From the NCBI GenBank assembly GCA_905221605.1, contig CAJNDS010002438.1, forward strand, positions 95,001 through 132,500: a DNA stretch of 37,500 nt. The letters run 5' to 3'. The translations under genes were made by a program, and so were the position numbers. The stretch comes from Symbiodinium natans (taxonomy: Eukaryota; Sar; Dinophyceae; Suessiales; Symbiodiniaceae). Shown one piece after another: positions 1 through 12,500 of the stretch. The notes beneath the pieces are model-generated. The model ran no database searches, was not told the DNA's origin, and saw only the letters and a list, made by a program, of their open reading frames with translations. Each line of letters opens with the position of its first letter. Within the stretch, counting starts at the first letter, position 1.

Positions 1-1016
1 AAAGCAGCCGACGTAGCCAAAAGTGCTTCGGTCTTCGAGCCCTGAGCATGGTGTACCTCCATCTGCAGGAGCGTTGTCTTGCGAACATTCGCAGCTGGGT
101 TGACCACTTCCACATCATCGCAGCGGTACTCTTGTGGCATTTCGTCCTCACCTATCACGGTATGATTCTTGTCTTCCTGCCCCAGCTTGGCCATGAGCGT
201 AGGCCAGGTGATGTCGTCGAAGCGAGTCACCTGCTCCATCATGGATGCGTAGGCAGACATTGGCACATCTTTGCCAACCGCCCCCTGCAAGAGGCAGGTC
301 GCGATCGAGATGCACCGCTTAATGGAGCGCTCTGAACGGAAAGGGCAAAACTTCGGGCCGTCATCTGCCTTCATCAGCTCATGCAGCACCAAGTAGAACC
401 CTTTCACCTTGTCAAAAAGTAGCTCCAGATCCGAGTTGATCTCGCCAAACTTGTGGCTCACGTTCGCTGCCTTGTCTCCGTCGCTGACGAGGCCCGAGTA
501 GTTCGAGAGGTTCACGAGACAAGTGGGCAGCGCGGTCCCAAGCTCCTTGTAGGGGTTGGGATGAGTTTGCTCCGCTGCAGCCTCCTCTGCTTCGACCTCG
601 GACTCCTGAGTCTCCTCCTTACGGAACTTCTTGATCTCGCTCTCGTCCAGCATAGTGACAGCACCCGTTGCCGGGATCAGATCTACACACTCCGGCGCCA
701 TGTAGAGATGGCACAGGCCGCTGGCGGGGTAGTAGACCGCTGCATGGCAGCGCTCCTCGACGCATTCATCGGGCGCCCAATGGTCGGCGCACTTCTGCTG
801 ACACTGCTCTTGCGTGAGATCTTTCCACCCGTCGCAGCCCTGCTCTGGGTACTCCGTGAATGGCTTCCCGATGCAGGCGCCATCTGGAATGATGGCGAAC
901 AGTCGCTTGGGGTCGTTTTTGATCTCGTCGTGATTCGGTGTGAAGGTACGAACCTTGGCAGCTGCTGCCAGCCTGAAGAAGAGGCTCAGGCTGAGCAGCA
1001 GCTGATATCGCTTCAT
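1..1016 (-). CDS. Secreted Cys-rich PAN/apple-like protein (3' end beyond window)
   Basis: The frame is open from an ATG at 1016-1014 to the left edge, 338 codons with no stop, so the C-terminus is missing. Residues 1-20 (MKRYQLLLSLSLFFRLAAAA) form a signal peptide: basic start, Leu/Phe core, small residues at the cut site. Residues of about 48-115 hold eight or more Cys with spacing like a PAN/apple module (C..KPF, GCDGW, QCQQKC, EC, RC, LCHLYM, EC). An acidic Glu/Ala stretch follows, then a Cys-poor helical part with N-linked sites (NLS, NYS, NVS, NHT). The likely role is an extracellular or vesicular binding protein; no catalytic motif is seen. Unlike the large gene upstream, it has no intron in 1 kb. 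The next ATG is far inside, so this start is preferred. PAN assignment is moderate; coding status is strong. Confidence 0.82.
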   Translation of the reverse strand, partial: MKRYQLLLSLSLFFRLAAAAKVRTFTPNHDEIKNDPKRLFAIIPDGACIGKPFTEYPEQGCDGWKDLTQEQCQQKCADHWAPDECVEERCHAAVYYPASGLCHLYMAPECVDLIPATGAVTMLDESEIKKFRKEETQESEVEAEEAAAEQTHPNPYKELGTALPTCLVNLSNYSGLVSDGDKAANVSHKFGEINSDLELLFDKVKGFYLVLHELMKADDGPKFCPFRSERSIKRCISIATCLLQGAVGKDVPMSAYASMMEQVTRFDDITWPTLMAKLGQEDKNHTVIGEDEMPQEYRCDDVEVVNPAANVRKTTLLQMEVHHAQGSKTEALLATSAA

Positions 1017-1030
1017 TGTTTGCTGCGTTA

Positions 1031-1276
1031 GAGGTACGCAGCAGTCATGGCGGATGTAAGTGTTAAAAGGAAGGCTCCAGGCCCAATAAACCTACTACTG
1101 CATCCAACCGATACAGCAGATCTTGAGCCGTACGGGTTTACAGTAGATGGCTCAAGCATCTCAAGCCAATGCAAGGCGCACGGAAGCTCGGACACCACGT
1201 CGAAGAGTCCCACAAAAGACTCGACTCATCACTCGAGCTTGCCCAGCACTGCGCCAATCGGTCCAAGAACTGAAAT
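1031..1276. other. Intergenic, no clear gene
   Basis: Lies between the PAN-like gene start and the first CCCTAAA array. A short inverted repeat (GCTGCGT / ACGCAGC, about 1024-1046) sits just upstream of that gene. An 83-codon plus-strand frame exists, but its tail is translated repeat (LNPKP), so it is not called. Confidence 0.4.
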
Positions 1277-1302
1277 AACCCTAAACCCTAAACCCTAAAC
1301 CC

Positions 1303-1390
1303 ATAGGCCAGCCTGCTTCTCTTGACTGGAAGCTGGCGAGGATTCAGAGGCACCTTGACACTTGCTGGAATCAGAGCAGTGACATGAAGT
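1303..1390 (-). CDS. Candidate exon, Ser-rich
   Basis: An 88-nt stretch sits between a CCCTAAA array (1277-1302) and a TTTAGGG array (1391-1438), the same bracketing seen at well-supported exons. On the minus strand one frame reads as Ser-rich (SDSSKCQGASESSPASSQ) and another is also open. It may be a 3' exon or UTR of the SR140 gene. Frame not settled. Confidence 0.3.
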
Positions 1391-1774
1391 ATAGGGTTTA
1401 GGGTTTATAGGGTTTTGGGTTTAGGGTTCAGGGTTTAGAGCCGTAAAGGCAATCCACTGCAAGGGGTCGGTCATTGGTTACACCAAGACTGGCCATCAAC
1501 AATGAACATGACGGTGATTCCTTTGCGGAGGGTAGGCGACATCTGATACCGTTGATCGGACCATGGGTGTTGCGATTCAAAGGGTACGTAGTACGAAGAG
1601 CCTTGCCTGCTGCTGCAGCTTCTATCGATTTCTGGCGCAGCGAGAACGACTCCTGAGCAAGCGTGTACTAAGCGCTATAGCCTCAGATCCTCTTAAAGAG
1701 CTCAGGATTACGACGTCGGGACTGTTCCAGTCTGAGACATGCCTGTGAAAACTAAACCCTAAAACCCTAAAACC

Positions 1775-1858
1775 CTACAAACACAGCGGTGGTTGCTCCT
1801 CGTGTGCTGCAGCCTCGAGAAGCTCCATGCGCCGGCGATCGCATTTCATCTGCACCAC
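1775..1858 (-). CDS. SR140-like exon: basic helix, possible C-terminus
   Basis: Acceptor ends AAACCCAACAG at 1859. The frame VVQMKCDRRRMELLEAAAHE continues in phase 0 from the exon ending at 2197 and reaches TAG at 1777-1775, directly against a CCCTAAA array (1748-1774). Either this is the last exon, or splicing occurs just before the stop (GT at about 1783). Confidence 0.6.
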   Translation of the reverse strand: MVQMKCDRRRMELLEAAAHEEQPPLCL

Positions 1859-4800
1859 CTGTTGGGTTTAAGGTTTGGAGTTTAGTTGAGTTTAGGTTGA
1901 TTGGGTACTTAAGGGAGGGGGGTTGAAGGGGGGTTCCCCAAGGCTGCCGAGGTACCTACCCCCCATGAACCCCCTGGTGCAAAACGGCCCGAATTCACTT
2001 CCCACGAGGCACGGCATTGTCCAGCTGAGCCCTTCAAGTGCTCAGACAACAAGGCGTCAAGGCATGACATCATGGACAGCCGTGGATATCTGTTCTCCCG
2101 CACATGGCACCCTCTCAAAGTCGAGAGGAGTAGATTCTCTTTGCAAAAGGCCTCTCCTCGAGCTGGGGTATTTTCGTTTTGGCTTTCGGCAATTACCATA
2201 TTCAACATGCGAAAAACACGGGCCTCGGACTCATAGCGCTGCTTCTCCAACTGCTGACGGAAACGCTCCACCTCTGCCTGAGTCGCTGAACCCTCTGGCC
2301 AAGGCTTCTTGCAGGATACAGTCCATGGTTTACTTCGCAAGAACACACATAGAGCTCTTTACATACTTCATGGTCTCCCAGGCTCCCTCCTGCAACTTCG
2401 CAAGAAAAAACCCGTAAAAAAAAAAAAACACCCCCCTTGCCGTGCAAATATTATCATATGGTTAAGCCAGTGTCTTGTTACACGTTTGCACAACTTTGCG
2501 GTTGTCGACTATTGCATTGTTGCAGAGTCATACCATTATCATCCCTAAACCCTAAACCCTTATCCCCCATAAACCCTAAACCTAAACCCTAAACCCTAAA
2601 CCCTAAACCCCAAGGCTCTTGCTCTTGCGCACACCCGCCTCCACTTGACGAAGCTTCTCGCGCCGGAGCTCTTCGGGCGACTTCGGCTTCTCTTTGGGCG
2701 CCTCCTCCTCGGGGGAGCTCGCATGGCTGTTAGGGTTTAGGGTTTAGGGTTTAGCGTTTGCAAGCTGGCTCTTGATTGTCTGGCATACTCTTCATATTCG
2801 TGGGTTTTTTTCATGTGAATATGTGACTCCAACTCGGTCTTGTCACACTCTTTCCCCCTAATTTGGCGCGGCCATGGGCGGTGTGCTTCTGGATTCGGCG
2901 CTCACGCAGGGACAAGCAAGAAAAGCCTAGTATGAATAGTAATTAAAATTCGTAGAAAAAGACATGCATTAAAGCAAGACCCATGTTCATATGGTTGTTA
3001 TTCCCAATTTCTCACAATGTTAATGTTTCATGTTCATGTGTACGTTAGCCTCAACAATACGTCTAAAACCCGCCTAGGCCAAGGAGGCCAAGGATGCCTT
3101 TAAGGTTCAGGGTTTGTAGGGTGTAGGATTTAGGATACAGGGTTTAGGGTTAGGACTTGGGGTTTAGGGTTTGGGGCTTTTGGGTGTTATTCATTAAGAG
3201 TGGTCAGGGTCAGTAAGCCAGCCGTACTGAAGCCTGGTTTTGGTGTCCCTTGCGGTCGACTCCCCGGAGTAAAAGCCAGGGTAACGTGAATGTTTGGGGC
3301 TTTGTTTAGGCTTTAGTAGGGGACCCCCCCTCCCAAAAAAAGAAACAAATATAATAATCATCCCCGTATGAAAAGGACCCCAACCTGGTACCCCCTATTT
3401 TCGATTGTATAACCCCATATCAAGTTTTGCATTTTAAAGATAACCGATGGAATTGTCACAGCTACTACGTGATCTTAGAAATCATTTATGTTGATAATAA
3501 TGCTACGTGATATTCATGTTGCTATTAAGATTCAATTCAATATTTCCTTGATAGTAACATTCACATTGAAAGCAATATCAGTATCAATATGATGTTGAAC
3601 ATTCAGATGATGCTGAGAGCTCCTGGGCAAGGCCCTTGCAATGCCTATTCTTCTATGACTGTTAGTATTGGGGGGGTGTAGGAAAATGTGGGAAGCCAAG
3701 TAGTAGGGTTTAGGGCTTAAGGTTTCAAAGCGCGGGATCCCCTGAAGGTGTTCAAGGGGCGTTTAGTGAGTTTAAGTATGTACTTCTTGTCACGGCCTTT
3801 GTACCAGGGCTGTGTCTTCGGTTCCGGAAGACGACTGCCAAAGAAGTAGCCACATGCGTCAAAGAAACATAGGTAGAACCTGGGATGTCCCCTTATACTA
3901 CCGTCCTTAATAGAGATTATAATAGGGGGTACTATAATCGCTATTTTAAGGACGTTAGCACAAGGGCGAACATAGTCCTAAACCTCTTAGTATAAGGGGG
4001 AACATCCCGACCCCTTCAACCCAAAAAAAGCCAAAGTAGAACGAGGTACTCCTTAATACAGATGATAATAGGGGGGGGGGACTATAATCCCTATTAAGGG
4101 CTGTAAGTCCAAGGGGGAACATCCCAAGGTAGAACAATGTAAGAATGTAAGGGTTTAGGGTTTGGGGTCTAGGGTCTAGGGTCTAGGGTTTAGGGTTTAG
4201 GGTTTAGGGTGAAGCCCTCAGCGCTCCTTGAGCTTCGATGCCTCCTTCGCCTGCTTTGCCGACTCCTGAGGGTCTGTTGAGGGTTTAGGGTTTAGGGTTT
4301 AGGGTTTAGGGTTTAGTGGTAGTAGTCAAACTTCCTCTTTTTTTGATTGCCCAGGACTGCTAGCATTGCTTTCTTGCAAAATCACGAACACTCTGAGTCC
4401 TAAAGCCTAATCCCCGTTTCGAGACCTCGGGCGGGATAGTCCTGGCTGCTCTTGTCGCCTTCCTTGGACGGGTCCTTCTTGACATCCTTCTTCGGCTCTT
4501 TTTTCTGCTCCTTCTTTTGCTCCTTCTTTGCCTGTATGAAAAAAGCAAATCAGCATTCTATCCAAGAAGCAAACACCACACACAACGTACCTCCTTCTCT
4601 CTCTTGGTCCGCTTCGACTCAGGGGGCATCACACCCAGGTTGCTGCTGGCCACAAGCGGCCTAAGTTCCAAACTTCATTGAGCAATGGACCAATCATTCG
4701 AGCATGAGTGGCTTCCTGGAAACGTGCCTTCGGTCCACGCTACCTGTTCTTTGCGTTGCAGCGACATCGGTTCAAAAGGCCACTTCCCACACAATGACAC

Positions 4801-7800
4801 TTCTTGGGCCCTTCCTCCAACATGGAGCCTTATCGTGCGCAAGTGTGCATGCATGCACGGGCCAAGCAAGGCAAGAATGCAGGTCGGGTGTTGTCCACGA
4901 GTAAAACCCTAAAACCCTAAACCCTAAACCCTAAAGCCTAAAGCCTAAAGCCTAAAGCCTAAACCCTAACCCTAAACCCTAAACCCTAGAATTCAGTCGC
5001 AGCTCTGGAAAGTTCTGGAAAGCTTTCTTTGACCTCATCTTCACCTGCCTGGACCGAGGCCCGCACGGAGGGCCCTGCGGAAAGAGCAGGACGGTCAGGC
5101 CGTGCGTGGGCCACCTCGACAGATCTTCCACAAGAATCCCCTTTTGGGGGGGGTAGGGTTTCGGGTTTCGGGTTTCGGGTTTCGGGTTTCGGGTTTCGGG
5201 TTTAGGGTTTAGGATTTAGGGTTTAGGGTTGGCACCCTTCCATTGTGTTCTTAAAACAAAGCTACCCAAAAGCTAAGAACTACTTTGCCTCGAACTTAGG
5301 CACCCTGGCACGAGTTAGACAGCCCGACTGTTAGCCTGCAAAGTAGTGTAGGGGATCCCGCAAAGTTTAGGGTTCATATGAGCACCACGACATGATCACG
5401 CCCGCCTGGACTCCTCTGCCTTCACGTCCTCCACCGCCTCACCATCAAGCCCTGGCTCGATGTTCCCGTCCCGGCCTAAGTCCTGGCAAGGGTTTAGGGC
5501 TTTAGCGTTTAGGGTTTAAGGGTCAGGGTTCCTTGCAGCTAACATGCACAGATGGCCATAGCTGAGTGCCATTCCAAGTGCCTTTTAAGTGCCCTGATGA
5601 CCATGGCAGCCCTCCCGCGAGAATCCTCAAAAAGTTTGACACTTTGACCCTTGTGGCCCCCGAAGAATCAGGGCTGTGATTAACGAGGTCCTCAAAATCA
5701 CTCTAGTGTAATGTGCCCGTTTACTACTGCAGGAAAAAAACAGTACAACGGTACTTCTCTGACGTCACGCAGAGTTGTTTCCCGAAATTCGTGCTGTCCC
5801 ACAATTTCGGGTTCCCACCATACGTACCCTCCAGACGTCCCCTCAGATTTTGGAACTGTTTCTTTTTAAGGGGATGGGGGGGGGGGGGGGTGGGGGGGTC
5901 AGTGTTCAGCCACACAGCTCTTAACCATGTCGCATGGGCAAGCATGACCTGAGAAGACTTCGCGCGACCCAACTGCTGAAGGGGACCAAGAACTGCAAGT
6001 GACCAATTCGATACTCCCCTTAAAAAAATAAATATCCTCTTGAGTTTTATATAAACGAAAAACAATTCCCAAGGGGGATATAGAATTGATACGCACTTCC
6101 AGATCCCCGCTCTGGACGACGGGCTGTCTAATTCTGAAAACTGAGCCCTCGAAGACTTAGAACCGCCCACGAAGGTCTCAACCACACACTAGCCGAAACC
6201 TCTCCGAACCCTAAACCCTAAACCCCAAACCCCAAACCCTAAACCCCAAACCCTGAACCCTGAACCAGACAGTAACTCCCTGCGCTTCTTGCAGTCCTTG
6301 AGCAACTTGGGCTCCATACTCTGAACCTCGTCAGGCGGCCAGTAGGCCTCAAACAAGCACCTCGGCAAGGGTTTAATTAGGGTTTAGGGTTTAGGGTTTA
6401 GGGTTAGGAGTTTCTGTTGGTTGAGGGCTTTGGGGTTTAAAGGCTTAGGGTTGTGTAGGGTTTTCAGGGGATATTGGGTGGCCAGGGGGTTGTTCAAGAT
6501 TAGAGCGTTTGTTTGGGAGGGGTCGGAGCAGTGTAGAGCAGCCTTGGTGGTTGCTTTACCCGTTCTCCTTTGTTTCAGTTGGGGCGCGCTTTTTTTGCTG
6601 AACTGAAGCAGGTAACGACAGCACCGCAACCCTAAACCCTTTTTTCGTCCGTGGCATGGTGTCCTTGCCGGAAAGACTCAGCAACACGCCCGAAACCCTA
6701 AATCCTAAACCTTTAACCCTCAACCCTAAACCCTAAACCCTTTTGCAACAGGCTTGCCACCTCGCCCGGAGTAAGTGCCACTCGAGTAAAGCAGCTTCAC
6801 TGCTATCCAAGAGCACGCATTCGCCGATCGACGGCATCTGAGACTATGTTATACAAGACTACCTTTTCAAACTGTTCGTAAACACGACCATGAGCCGCAT
6901 GAAGCTGGTGAAGCAAGATATCGCAGGCATCCTGTGACATGTACACGTCATACAGCAGCGCCGTAAACTCCATTTGCATAAACCCCACCCAATTTACACA
7001 GAACTCCACAAAGCCTCCGAAGTCGCTGTACGATTGGACCCCATGCTCAGCACTGATCCATGTCATGCAGTATGCACCAGAAGCCTCAATGCACACGTGT
7101 GCTCCCACCCTCCAAGCAACCTCTAAGCGAAGAGCATCCTGCCACTTCTCTGGCACAGTGCAGTGGACCACAGGGTGCGACTCAACAGCAGCGCTAGCCA
7201 CTTTCCGACCCCAGGCATTCCAAACATCTTTGTCACGTGCCATGGCCTCCACAGTTTGCATTGTGGCATCGCTGTCGATGTGTTGATTGTACTGTGCTAA
7301 ACCCCATTTGAGAGCATGTTGCCACGGCCCGGGGCATGCCTGGCGGACAGTGAAAAGCGCCGTCCACGCTGCCCTGGTGATGTGCCCAGGCTGAAATCGC
7401 AACACATGTCCCAGGTAGTTCCACCTTCTACGGAGCCATATACCAATCCAATCATAATTTGGAAGCAACCCAAGCAAAACTAGCACCAGGCGACGGCGCA
7501 CCCTGTTCAGGAATATCGCGGGGGCACGAGACAGGTCAGAGGGAATGTACAAGCCCAACAGCAGGAGCAGCATGGTCACTTGCAAACATCGCACTGCATC
7601 AACATGGCGCTGCAAGGGCTCAAGCAGTGGGGAGTACCAATACCAGGTGCCCCCCACGTACATGTTACACAATTTGAGGGTGTGTCTTGGGGAGGCCCAA
7701 TGCCCCTTTCGAAGTGACTTGTTGAGGGCCTCATACGCCGCGTGACAAGAATGCCCCATTGCTGTTAAGAGCGACGTCGAGGTGTCTAGAGGACCTGTGG

Positions 7801-9487
7801 GCTGCATTGACATGCCAACTTCAAAGTGTTGCAAGGTCTTTCGCAGATATGTGCAGGACTCACCCCACTGAAGATAAACCCTAAACCCTAAACCCTAAAC
7901 CCTAAACCCTAAACCCTAAACCCTGAACCTGGCTGAAGCGACTGACCCCGATGCAAAGCAAACAGCCAAATCAGCCAAGGGCTTCCAAGGCACAACCGCT
8001 CGACCATCCGCTGCTTGCCGCCTCTTGCCGAGCAGTGCATTTGCATAGGTCTCCCTTGGGGCGTCCCCCCCCTTATACTAACCGTCCTTAACAGGGATCA
8101 TAACAGGGGGTACGAAAACTCCCCATTAAGACTGTTAGCATAAGGGGGGAGCATCCCAATGTCTGGCTTTAGAAGGGTTCTGGGACGACTTGGGCATGCA
8201 GATAACCGGGCACCAGCGTGGCCTGCATTGGCTTGTTCTATTGCCACTGTACCATATTTCTAACTTAATTGTCATATTAATATTCTTACTATACGGCTAG
8301 AATATATCGACTAATAATACTCTTACTATATGGCTACCTGCCAACCCTGAAACCTGAAAAAACCCCGTTCTCGGGACGTAACCCGTCTTTCAAACCGAGA
8401 ACCCGCGGTAACCCGGTTATGATAAAGAAAACATGGTTATTCCTAGAAACCCTTGTTTTGTTATGAAGCGTTCGAGCCCGTATGCCTCCGAGTAGAACCT
8501 TTGTGGTTGGGCTTGTATACATGACAGGTATCCCATAAGTGCCATAGATCCCATAAACACCTCCATGAAGAATTGTCAGGCGTTTCAGGAGACCAGCCTC
8601 GCCGCCTCCGCTCCAGCACATGATCGGGGTTGGTGAGAGAGGGTTTGGGGGGTGATGACAAAAGAAGCCTGAGCTCCACTGGCTCCACTCAGGATATATA
8701 AACCCTAAACCCTAAACCCTATATTCTATAGAATATATTACATCGCTTCACGATTTAAGGGCTGAATCGTTGCATGCGCCTTTGGTCGACAGACCCCGTT
8801 GTCGGCAAGCCCGCCTGAGATGGCAGCGCCCAATCGTCTACAAGCCCACTACGTAAGACCCTTGTAACGTAGGGGTCTAAATCATTAGAACAGGGCTTTG
8901 GGGTCATTATAGTATCTTCATATATAGGGACTCATAAGGGAATGCTATGAGAAATTTTTCCGACCCCTACAGTACTTTACCTGTTCCGGGCACAATCCTC
9001 AACGCCCACGTCGGCCGGGCAGCTCAAGCGTGGCAAGGTCCGCCATGTTCAGCCACTGCTGCTGTGCGTATTGCACAGCCGGGCGAGCCGAAGCGGAGGC
9101 TTGCTCCCCGGCCATGTCTGCCTTGCCGCAGAGAACTGCCTGCAAGCAAATTGCACTCACAGATGGCGCTGTGAGTAAAGGATCTTTAGGTGAATGCGAG
9201 CTGGATCTGCCCGTGACTTCAAGGATCTTGAACAAACTCCTGCGTGCCTCCAGGCCCTTCCTTGGCACAGCATGCGCTTTGCTAAGCTCCACAGATGCCA
9301 CAGCTCTGGCGGCAACTTGGGTTCGGGCGTGAAGCGGGGCGGAAACAGCGCCCTCACTTGCCACAGCGCTACGCAGGGAGCCCTTTTGCCAAACTGAAGG
9401 GCCCAGTCCCCTGAAGGGCACTCCCCGATTTGGTGAACCAATGGACATTACATGGATTAAATAACTCATTAATTAATTAATGAATTA

Positions 9488-9522
<35 letters not shown>

Positions 9523-12500
9523 TTATACATGTAACACGTATCTATATTAAATATCTAGCCACGGGGTCAGAGCGGCAAGACGAGGAAAGCGTTTCTCCTG
9601 GGTGCCTCGCCACTCGGTCCAGTTCTCCACGAGCTTAAGAGCCTCGAGGCCAACCCCCGACACATCGCGCGGATAGGTTTAGGGTTTAGGGTTTAGGGTT
9701 CAGGGTTTAGGGGTTGAGGGTTTAGGGTTTAGGGTTCGAGGCATCGTTAGGCAGCGCCGACCCTTGGCCACCTTACTGTGGCTGCATGATAATGCGGCCA
9801 GGCCCGTGCATGCAAACTGAAGCGAGGGTGGCTACAACTTTCTGGTGATATGGACAAATCTGATGATCAATCCCGATACTGGCCCTAAACCCTAAAGCCC
9901 AAACCCCAAGCCCTATATGATTGCTGCGGTCGACGTGGGAATTGTCTGGGCTCGGGGCCTTGTCGTTCAGTGCGCTCGAGGCGATGGTGGAGGTGCTGTC
10001 GCACACCTCTGGTGTGGACGGTATACGGTTGGCTGAGCTGTGCAGTCTTGAAGTGCCGCAAGCATGCTTTGGCAGAGCCCCACATTCCACAAGAAGGCCT
10101 GCCGCTGAACCACTGCTGAACCCGAAATTGTCAAGATGAGGAACCAGCCTGCAGCGTCCCTTTATTCATGCCAGAGAAGCTTCAAGCCCTCGACACGCGT
10201 ATCCCGACTGCCAGAAACCAGTCCTAAGCCAATCTTCGACACTACCTTCCCTAAACCCTAAACCCTAAACCCCAAACCGCATGTCAGTTTGAAGCGCTGA
10301 AGCCTCGCCTCCCGAACGCGCTCGATGACATCCTCGGAGCGGACCATCAGTGATTGCTCAGAGCGAAAAGAGGCCAAAGCAACTGAAGCTCCCAAAATAG
10401 GGTTTGGGGTTTAGGGTTTAGGGTAAGCATCCTACCCTCAACTTGGGGTTTAGGGTCTAGGGTGATACCCTACCCCCCCCTGCTAGGAGGTGCATTGATT
10501 CACGGGTACTTACAGTGACCGCTGCCCATCTGCAAAGTTGCAAGGAAAGTCGCATGGGTGAAGTGGGTGGCAATAATCTTGGGCCGGCTGAGGGTTCGGG
10601 TGTAGGGATTGCGATCGATTTCAAAATCCGTGAGTGGGGTGTGTGTGTGGGGGGGGTGTGGGGTGTGGGGGTGGGGCGGTTAACCTGGCTGCCTACCTGT
10701 GTAAACGTAGCGTCCGCACAAAGAGAAAACCCTTAGCGAAGCCTCCTTCGTGACAAGTTTGTTGAGTACCGGCCGTAGTCCATGCCATGGCTCTGCCAGA
10801 CATCACCCCATTTATCGCGAACTATCTTGGGTGGTGGGGGGAATTACGCAAACTTGGCACTGCTGGATGCACGAGGGTTGATTCTGCAGGGACTCTGCAG
10901 GTAAGGTGGCCTTATAAGGTTTTGGGCAGATTCACATGCTAAGCCTACACCCTCTCGCGCTCTCACATACTCATCCTCCACCCTAAACTCCCGAAACCCC
11001 GTAGACCATACAAACCCGACAAACCCTAAACCCCAAGCCCTAAACCCTAAACCCCAAACCCTAAACCCCAAACCCTAAACCCGACCCGTTTGCAACTTTC
11101 CGGGGCCCCCCCCCCCCCCCCTAGGCTCCCACGCCGGAAGCAGCTCCTGAAACTGACGACGGTACTGCGAAGCCCCTGGCTTGGTGCCTGGTGCGGAAGT
11201 CTGGAATCCTAATCTACTCTACGAATATATTGTTATGCTAGGTTTTCACATATTATGATGTTATTCTGGATTTTTAGTCTATTCTACGAAGATCCTGTTA
11301 TACCAGTATAGTTTTAACATTCTTCTGTTGTTTCTATTGTTACAAAGTGGTCTGCATGCCGTTCTTCATTATGCCAATTAACATGTGCTAAACTATTCTG
11401 CAGTTATACTACTGTACCATGATACGATTGTACTAGTATTATCATAGTACTATTATACTATTATACTCTTGTTCCACCATACGATGAACATATTTTACTA
11501 TTATACGATTATAAGGCTATATTATTCTAATGTTATACTATACGATTTAACTATGATACTATTCTACTATTATACAAGTATACTATTCTACTATTATACT
11601 GTTTTACCATTCTACTATTGTACTGTTATACAGCCATACATTAGACGCTTACAAAATCATACTATTATAATTTTATACTATTACACTAGTCTACTCTTAT
11701 ACTATCATACGATTTATGCTAGTAATACTCTTCACACTATTAATACTACTGATACGATTATGCTATTATACAATCAGAAATACCATTATACCATTACAAC
11801 TATTCTTCGGTAAGGCAATTCTACCGTTAGACAATTATACGCTAAAACGGTGGTACTGCTGTAGCATTTATTCACTACGTTACGATTCTAGTATAAATAT
11901 TCTTCATGATAAAGCCACTATGATAATATGATCTGTTCATAACTTTACATTTGATATAATTGCTTTATTGTATTGCTATATTGTTATATGACACTATTCC
12001 AGTATTCAGCCTTTTATATTCTACCATTGTACAGTAGTTATATGTTCACATCTTGGTTTTAGAAGTGTTATATGTTTTGATTGCTAGGTTGTATCATCCT
12101 ACCCTGATGGTACTAAAAGAATGGAGGAAAGCTGGGACGGGCGATCAACGAATCAAAGCAATCCATGGCCAAGGCCGGGACAATGAGAATTGTACAGAAC
12201 CTGGCGTGATGTGGGAGTCTACCAAAACAGGGGACCCCTAATAAAAGACCCCAAATAGTAGGCTTCCCTTGTATTAAGGACCCCAATAAAGCATTTCGGA
12301 AACCCCCCTGTCAATACATTTCACATCGCACACATTCTGCAGCGTGGAAGCTTCTGAGCAGCCCCTGTGACTGTGTCAACTTTTCTGCTGAGGGTGCCCT
12401 AAGCCCTAAACCCTCAACCCTAAACCCTAAAGGTTATTTAATCCAGACAACACGAGGGGTGGTTCTGTAGGGGCCGGCAATGTGGCAGAGCGGCATCATT

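Noticed and set aside
453-1031. 192-codon plus-strand frame
   Set aside because: It is antisense to the PAN-like gene, which has the signal peptide and Cys pattern.
1120-1140. GGCTCAAG on the minus strand at about 1123-1137 as a spliced-leader end
   Set aside because: Eight matching bases without the ATTTTGG core are expected by chance.
11469-11931. Tyr/Ile-rich frames of 114 and 71 codons
   Set aside because: They are translations of AT-rich TACTAT-type repeats.
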